A DNA stretch of 64,000 bases from Beduini massiliensis (GTDB lineage: Bacteria > Bacillota_I > Bacilli_A > Erysipelotrichales > Coprobacillaceae), in NCBI RefSeq assembly GCF_000829905.1, contig NZ_CDPP01000004.1:396001-460000 (forward strand). The letters are read 5' to 3'. How positions within the stretch are numbered: position 1 is the first letter of the stretch; each line of letters starts with the position of its first letter. Positions 60,368 through 64,000 of this stretch are shown piece by piece. The translations under genes were made by a program, and so were the position numbers. The notes under the pieces were generated by a model. The model was not told the origin of the DNA and did not search any database. It was given only the letters and a program-made list of their open reading frames with translations.

Positions 60368-61187
60368 GTTTGAGTACCATCGTTTTATACACACATTTAT
60401 CACAGGGCGACTTCATTTTCAATAGACCTGTAAATTTACTCCGGCTGATGTTTTTTTCCGTAACTCCTAATTCAACTAACTTGCTCACATAGAGCGTATA
60501 CGTCTGATCATCACACCATGGTCCAATGGTAATTTTTAGTGCCTGAATCATGTCACTATCAAAATGACTAAACAATTTCATATCGCTTGCATAACGTTCT
60601 GTTGTTTCAATCAGTAATCTGACTTCATTTTCGGCTATCCAAGCCCCATCTTTAATATGTCCCGTCATGTCAGGAAGCTGTGCGATATCAGCCATCGGCA
60701 TTGATAACTTTAATTTATCATAACTGCCGCGGCTTAGGTAGCGATGACGCTCATCGGTATAAAGAATATCGGTTAATAAGATAGATTTTATTTTATCAGA
60801 ACCAAGAATTTTCTCTTTTTGACCCAATACGCCACAGCGGATATCCGTTTTTATTTTTAATGTCTCTACCCAACTGTTCATGACTTTATTCGGTAATGAA
60901 ATGCGCACCGCACTTTCTCTTGGAAAACAGTAAAGTCCCCACATCGCAATACTTTCACTGCCATAAGAAAAACTGGTAAAATAAAGGGTTTCCCACTTTG
61001 ATTTCATTCCGCTGCTTAATTCCAGCTGATCATTCATATTGAAGCCGGTTGACGCTAAAAAAGAACGAGATTCTATGATCTTAATCAGACTTTCCATATC
61101 GGTATAATGATGATATGCCTGATGATGTTTAGCTTTATCGTTTGAATATTGTAAAATCTCAAAAACATCCTGCATTGTTTTTTCCAT
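60345..61187 (-). CDS. DUF2971 protein
   Basis: 280 residues from ATG 61185-61187 (GAGGTGAGC upstream). AYHHYTDMESLIKIIESRSFLASTGFNMNDQLEL near residue 25 is the DUF2971 start; SESIAMWGLYC follows. Members occur across bacteria and some have been discussed near defence and toxin genes. A short C-terminal CDKC pair could bind a metal. No neighbour explains its role. Convergent overlap with the Rrf2 gene. Confidence 0.8.
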   Translation of the reverse strand: MEKTMQDVFEILQYSNDKAKHHQAYHHYTDMESLIKIIESRSFLASTGFNMNDQLELSSGMKSKWETLYFTSFSYGSESIAMWGLYCFPRESAVRISLPNKVMNSWVETLKIKTDIRCGVLGQKEKILGSDKIKSILLTDILYTDERHRYLSRGSYDKLKLSMPMADIAQLPDMTGHIKDGAWIAENEVRLLIETTERYASDMKLFSHFDSDMIQALKITIGPWCDDQTYTLYVSKLVELGVTEKNISRSKFTGLLKMKSPCDKCVYKTMVLKQKQPLTH

Positions 61188-61276
61188 AATGCTCACCTCT
61201 TTTTTCATTGTATCATAAAAGATCCTGGTATGAATCGATGAAATCGTAAGAATACTAAGATAAAGGAGGCTACAGT

Positions 61277-61414
61277 ATGGATCGCAAGAATGAGATTCCC
61301 AAAAAGAATAATGAAGAAGCTAAGAAAACTGCCTATAATAATCAGTGGGTCAGCACTTCATTAGATAATTATCCCGATAACCGTGATCGCCGTGACGGAC
61401 CTGGCGGAAATTAA
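61277..61414 (+). CDS. Very small hydrophilic protein (45 residues)
   Basis: AAGGAGG precedes the ATG by 8 bases. The protein is highly charged and asparagine-rich (MDRKNEIPKKNNEEAKK ... RRDGPGGN) and has no hydrophobic core, so it is likely unstructured. It resembles the DUF3787 type only loosely. A strong terminator directly follows, which supports it being a real gene. Confidence 0.7.
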   Translation: MDRKNEIPKKNNEEAKKTAYNNQWVSTSLDNYPDNRDRRDGPGGN

Positions 61415-61436
61415 GCGAAAGAGATTTCGCTTTTTT
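61413..61436 (+). terminator. Terminator after the 45-residue gene
   Basis: AAGCGAAA (61413-61420) pairs with TTTCGCTT (61425-61432), then T4. Confidence 0.85.
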
Positions 61437-61488
61437 ATTTAACCTCTTTTAAAAAATGGATTATAATGGGGGTAGAGGTGAATTGTAT

Positions 61489-61956
61489 ATGAATGAAATT
61501 AATCAATTATATCAAAAACATGTCGAGCATGAATTGACACTGACACAGTCAAAAGAAAAGGCACTCCTTCATAAGGATAAAGTAGAGATCAAGATCTTGG
61601 CGTTTTTATCTGATTTAGGAAATGTTGCCGAACAGTCCCAATGTTTCAGCTTTTGGGATAAATATGCTGAAGTGGATCTTCATGAATTAAAAGATGCTTA
61701 TATCAATGGCTTGCAGATGCTGCTTTCAATTGGTTTTGAACTGCATGTCGATGCTTTGAAAAATCAGGCAGAACTCGAAAATAATCTTTCTTTGCCTAAA
61801 CAATTTCTTAAAGTGTATGAGAGTGTGTTAAAGATTAATTCGACCTTTAATTTTGAAGATTATCAAAACAGCATCGAAGATTATTTTTCCTTAGGTGCTA
61901 AATTAGGGTTTAGTTTTGAAGACATTTTAGCTCAATATCAAAATACATTTAGGTAA
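61489..61956 (+). CDS. Helical hypothetical protein
   Basis: 155 residues from ATG 61489 (AGAGGTGA upstream). Predicted almost wholly helical with several short heptad-like stretches (KHVEHELTLTQSKEKALLHKDKVEIKILAFL region; core AEQSQCFSFWDKYAEVDLHE). Not recognised. A terminator is directly behind it. Confidence 0.65.
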   Translation: MNEINQLYQKHVEHELTLTQSKEKALLHKDKVEIKILAFLSDLGNVAEQSQCFSFWDKYAEVDLHELKDAYINGLQMLLSIGFELHVDALKNQAELENNLSLPKQFLKVYESVLKINSTFNFEDYQNSIEDYFSLGAKLGFSFEDILAQYQNTFR

Positions 61957-61979
61957 TAGCTGTGCTATTATCTTTTTTT
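61952..61979 (+). terminator. Terminator after the helical hypothetical gene
   Basis: GGTAATAG (61952-61959) pairs with CTATTATC (61965-61972; one G-U), then T7. Confidence 0.8.
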
Positions 61980-62025
61980 ATGGGATAACTCCTCCTAATT
62001 TGTCATATAATGTAATGGTGATAAT

Positions 62026-62484
62026 ATGAAAATTAAGTTATTGATCTTTAATATCGCATTAAGTTTAGGCGGAGGTGCCTTAGTAGGTTTATTGATCTCC
62101 AATTCTGCCACTGCTTATGCCGCTTTGAATTTACCGGTGTTTGCGCCTGCCGGATACATCTTTCCCATTGTTTGGACGATTCTCTATCTGCTGATTGGAG
62201 TTTCAGGATATCTCATTATGATCAGTGATCATCCAAATAAAAGCAAAGCCATTAAATTATATCTTGTTCAACTGTTGGTGAATTTCTTATGGCCGTTTTT
62301 CTTTTTTACACTGCATGCTTATTTATTTTCATTCTTTTGGATCATCTTATTATGGCTGCTTGTCTTCTATCTTATTTTTCTTTTTTATGATATTGATGAA
62401 ACTGCATCTTACTTGCTTGTTCCCTATCTGCTTTGGATTACCTTTGCCAGCATTTTAAATATTTGTATCTACTACATGAATTAA
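62026..62484 (+). CDS. TspO/MBR-family membrane protein
   Basis: 152 residues with five membrane helices, as in the family. LNLPVFAPAGYIFPIVWTILYLLIGVSGYL is the conserved first part, and VQLLVNFLWPFFFF the tryptophan-containing helix that lines the porphyrin/cholesterol pocket. TspO proteins bind and degrade porphyrins in some bacteria. Overlaps nothing; the GNAT gene begins 41 bases after its stop. Confidence 0.92.
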   Translation: MKIKLLIFNIALSLGGGALVGLLISNSATAYAALNLPVFAPAGYIFPIVWTILYLLIGVSGYLIMISDHPNKSKAIKLYLVQLLVNFLWPFFFFTLHAYLFSFFWIILLWLLVFYLIFLFYDIDETASYLLVPYLLWITFASILNICIYYMN

Positions 62485-62525
62485 TATGCTATACTGATAA
62501 TAGTTTAAAGCAAAGGAGAAACGTA

Positions 62526-62990
62526 ATGATCGAGACCAGACACGTAAAACAAACAGAAATTCCCCTTCTTTATACTTTAATTAAAGAATTAGGAGATTAT
62601 TTAGGTGATGAGATTGCAATGGATGAAGCGGCTTTAGAAAAAGCGATTTTTATTGATCACAGCTGTCATTCATTCATTATCTTTCACGATCAAAAACCTT
62701 GTGGCTACGCCTTGTATTATTATACTTTTTCGACAATGACAGGAAAAAAAGGAATTTACCTGTTGGACTTGTATGTAAGAGAAAGTGCCCGCGGATTAGG
62801 TTTAGGAAAAAAATTATTTATAGCTTTAGCGGAACTTGCCAAACAAAAAGACTGCTGTCGCATTGACTGGGATTGTTTAAAATGGAATAAGGGAAGTATT
62901 GATATGTATCTTGCGATCGGTGCTTCGATGCGCGATGACCATGAGTTCTTCCGTTTAGAACTCCCACAGATTGAAGCATTATTAAAGTAA
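62526..62990 (+). CDS. GNAT acetyltransferase
   Basis: 154 residues from ATG 62526, after AAAGGAG; the longer frame overlaps tspO. The acetyl-CoA site is LYVRESARGLGLGKKLFIALAELA (motif A), and WDCLKWNKGSIDMYLAIGA closes the fold. Similar to SAT/diamine N-acetyltransferase-type GNATs by general look; the substrate is not certain. Ends in a strong terminator. Confidence 0.88.
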   Translation: MIETRHVKQTEIPLLYTLIKELGDYLGDEIAMDEAALEKAIFIDHSCHSFIIFHDQKPCGYALYYYTFSTMTGKKGIYLLDLYVRESARGLGLGKKLFIALAELAKQKDCCRIDWDCLKWNKGSIDMYLAIGASMRDDHEFFRLELPQIEALLK

Positions 62991-62991
62991 A

Positions 62992-63025
62992 AGAGATTAT
63001 CGAGGACGTTCGATAATCTCTTTTT
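62992..63025. terminator. Terminator after the GNAT gene
   Basis: AGAGATTATCGA (62992-63003) pairs perfectly with TCGATAATCTCT (63010-63021), then T4. It also lies in the 3' end of the small minus-strand gene, which gives its terminal codons. Confidence 0.85.
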
Positions 63026-63125
63026 GCACTTCTTTAACGATCGCTAAAGCAAGCACTTCTTCTTTTTCTTTTTGATAACGCTGGCAAAATGTCTCAACGT
63101 ACTCATTGAATTCGCTCTGACTCAT
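62997..63125 (-). CDS. Very small charged protein (42 residues)
   Basis: ATG 63123-63125 follows GAGGTGAAG. The protein is a single amphipathic helix rich in Glu, Lys and Gln (NEYVETFCQRYQKEKEE, KEVQKEIIERPR). Its 3' end shares the perfect inverted repeat with the terminator of the convergent GNAT gene. Not recognised. Confidence 0.65.
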   Translation of the reverse strand: MSQSEFNEYVETFCQRYQKEKEEVLALAIVKEVQKEIIERPR

Positions 63126-63166
63126 CTTCTTCACCTCTTCGCTATTCTAGCAGACTTGATTGAAAA

Positions 63167-64000
63167 TTACTGAGTTGAGGCTTCTGTAAGGGTGGTTTCA
63201 TCAAAATAATCTTTGAATATTTCCAGACTTTCTTCTCCCAATCCTCTTATCAGCATTCCTAAAAGATCTTTCGTTGCCGCTTGTGAATAGGCATAAGTCA
63301 AAAGATAATCTTGCAGAATCGCTATCAGTTGGTCTTTGCCAAAACGATTTGCTAAACGAGTATACATCGCCCCACCACAAAAATACATAGCGTTGACATA
63401 GCTGTTTTCGTCGGGATATTCATTATAACTTTGATCGATCCTTCCGATATGTTCGCTCAGACTTTTCTCTGCTAAATAAGTCGCAATACTTTCATCCAGC
63501 CATGCTACCTGATATCCATTATTCCCTACTATATTATAAAACCATTGATGCACTAATTCATGGCGGATCGTACTTTCATTCCCATGCATGTACTCTGCAA
63601 TCATAATCAGCTGCGGATATTCCATGCCTTGCATGTCCATATAAGTCTCGACCGTATTCATCGTTTGATAAGGATATTCCCCCAACTGCTTATTTAATGC
63701 CTTTGTTTCATTGATTAAAGTAATCAATGAGCCAATCCCGATATTCTGATTAGCTGAATGATAATAACTGTTATAAAGGATGCCGTCTTCCATTTGGCTC
63801 ACACACTGATAGTCATTGCCGATAACTAAAGCATAGTCACGTACTGAAGAAGCCGTATACTCGATCGTTTTTTGATTTTCGCCATTAACGGTATTCAGTT
63901 TATCACCGGTACCAATAACCGTGAAATTATTGGGGACAGTCACCGTTACTAAATAATCTGCTGTCTCACTATAAAAACATTCTCCATCACTAAAATAGGG
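63167..64000 (-). CDS. M1-family metallopeptidase, 5' part cut off
   Basis: The last 277 residues are visible; the start is beyond the right edge. The zinc site is HELVH followed after 18 residues by Glu in WLDESIATY, as in aminopeptidase N, and the exopeptidase-type GMEYP motif precedes it. Upstream residues PYFSDGECFYSET and the TVTVPNNFTVIGTG strand are typical of M1 N-terminal domains. After the catalytic core only about 100 residues remain, so it lacks the long C-terminal domain of many M1 enzymes. Cytoplasmic or membrane-linked location cannot be decided here. Confidence 0.88.
   Translation of the reverse strand, partial: PYFSDGECFYSETADYLVTVTVPNNFTVIGTGDKLNTVNGENQKTIEYTASSVRDYALVIGNDYQCVSQMEDGILYNSYYHSANQNIGIGSLITLINETKALNKQLGEYPYQTMNTVETYMDMQGMEYPQLIMIAEYMHGNESTIRHELVHQWFYNIVGNNGYQVAWLDESIATYLAEKSLSEHIGRIDQSYNEYPDENSYVNAMYFCGGAMYTRLANRFGKDQLIAILQDYLLTYAYSQAATKDLLGMLIRGLGEESLEIFKDYFDETTLTEASTQ

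Noticed and set aside
1-64000. CRISPR arrays, insertion sequences, phage genes or rRNA
   Set aside because: No regularly spaced repeats, transposase or integrase motifs, phage structural genes or rRNA sequence were seen on reading both strands.

Overview
The window looks like a chromosomal stretch of an AT-rich, low-GC Gram-positive anaerobe (Bacillota), most like a gut Erysipelotrichia or a close relative. Supporting signs are consistent AGGAGG-type ribosome binding sites, type III glutamine synthetase, an ECF transporter with a fused double ATPase, LPXTG-like surface anchors, PTS and RpiR genes, and a superoxide reductase of the kind anaerobes carry. No phage, insertion sequence or CRISPR array was seen. 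The genus assignment is inference.

Region 1-11 kb is a glutamine hub. A ferredoxin/FMN glutamate-synthase-like protein (cut by the window start) and a class II glutamine amidotransferase are transcribed leftward, away from glutamine synthetase III and purF. The 300-base gap between them carries two back-to-back promoters, each followed almost at once by a terminator-like hairpin, which suggests that both transcripts are controlled by attenuation. Convergent to purF is the operon dapH-carA-carB (lysine precursor and carbamoyl phosphate synthesis), also with a terminator-like hairpin in its leader.

Region 11-21 kb is mixed: small unknown proteins, the relic of a wall-anchored surface protein, a PD-(D/E)XK-like nuclease beside a minimal sirtuin, a glycerophosphodiesterase, a DUF308 membrane protein, a self-regulated XRE/membrane-protein pair with clear operators, VOC and GNAT enzymes, a MATE pump, a cold shock protein with a long leader, and an MFS transporter. 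A lone tRNA-Thr(GGT) with odd features lies at 21.25 kb.

Region 21.4-27 kb is a five-gene leftward operon: DUF4430 lipoprotein, EcfT, double EcfA, ECF S-component and a wall-anchored beta-propeller protein. It reads as a complete surface-to-membrane uptake route for an unknown, possibly corrinoid-like, ligand.

Region 27-40.8 kb holds a cell-wall amidase, superoxide reductase, an ABC-F protein, a striking P-type-ATPase-like protein with no phosphorylation or nucleotide-binding domains, an MFS transporter, PepA, release factor 3, a Cof-type phosphatase, a YdcF-like membrane protein, a GrpB/FMN-barrel fusion, and tRNA-Glu and tRNA-Trp.

Region 41-49.5 kb has a LysR-controlled redox cluster (flavodoxin, SDR, MATE, iron-type alcohol dehydrogenase), a UDG-superfamily protein, and a sugar locus (orphan PTS EIIC, RpiR regulator, two Gfo/Idh/MocA dehydrogenases, HbpS-like protein) that continues to 52 kb. 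Region 52-64 kb contains a small kinase, a CD3324-family HTH protein behind a leader-peptide/alternative-hairpin region, a ceramidase-like hydrolase, a YdjC deacetylase, an Rrf2-controlled amino acid ABC transporter with fused binding protein and permease, DUF2971, TspO, GNAT, several small proteins, and the start-truncated gene of an M1 metallopeptidase.
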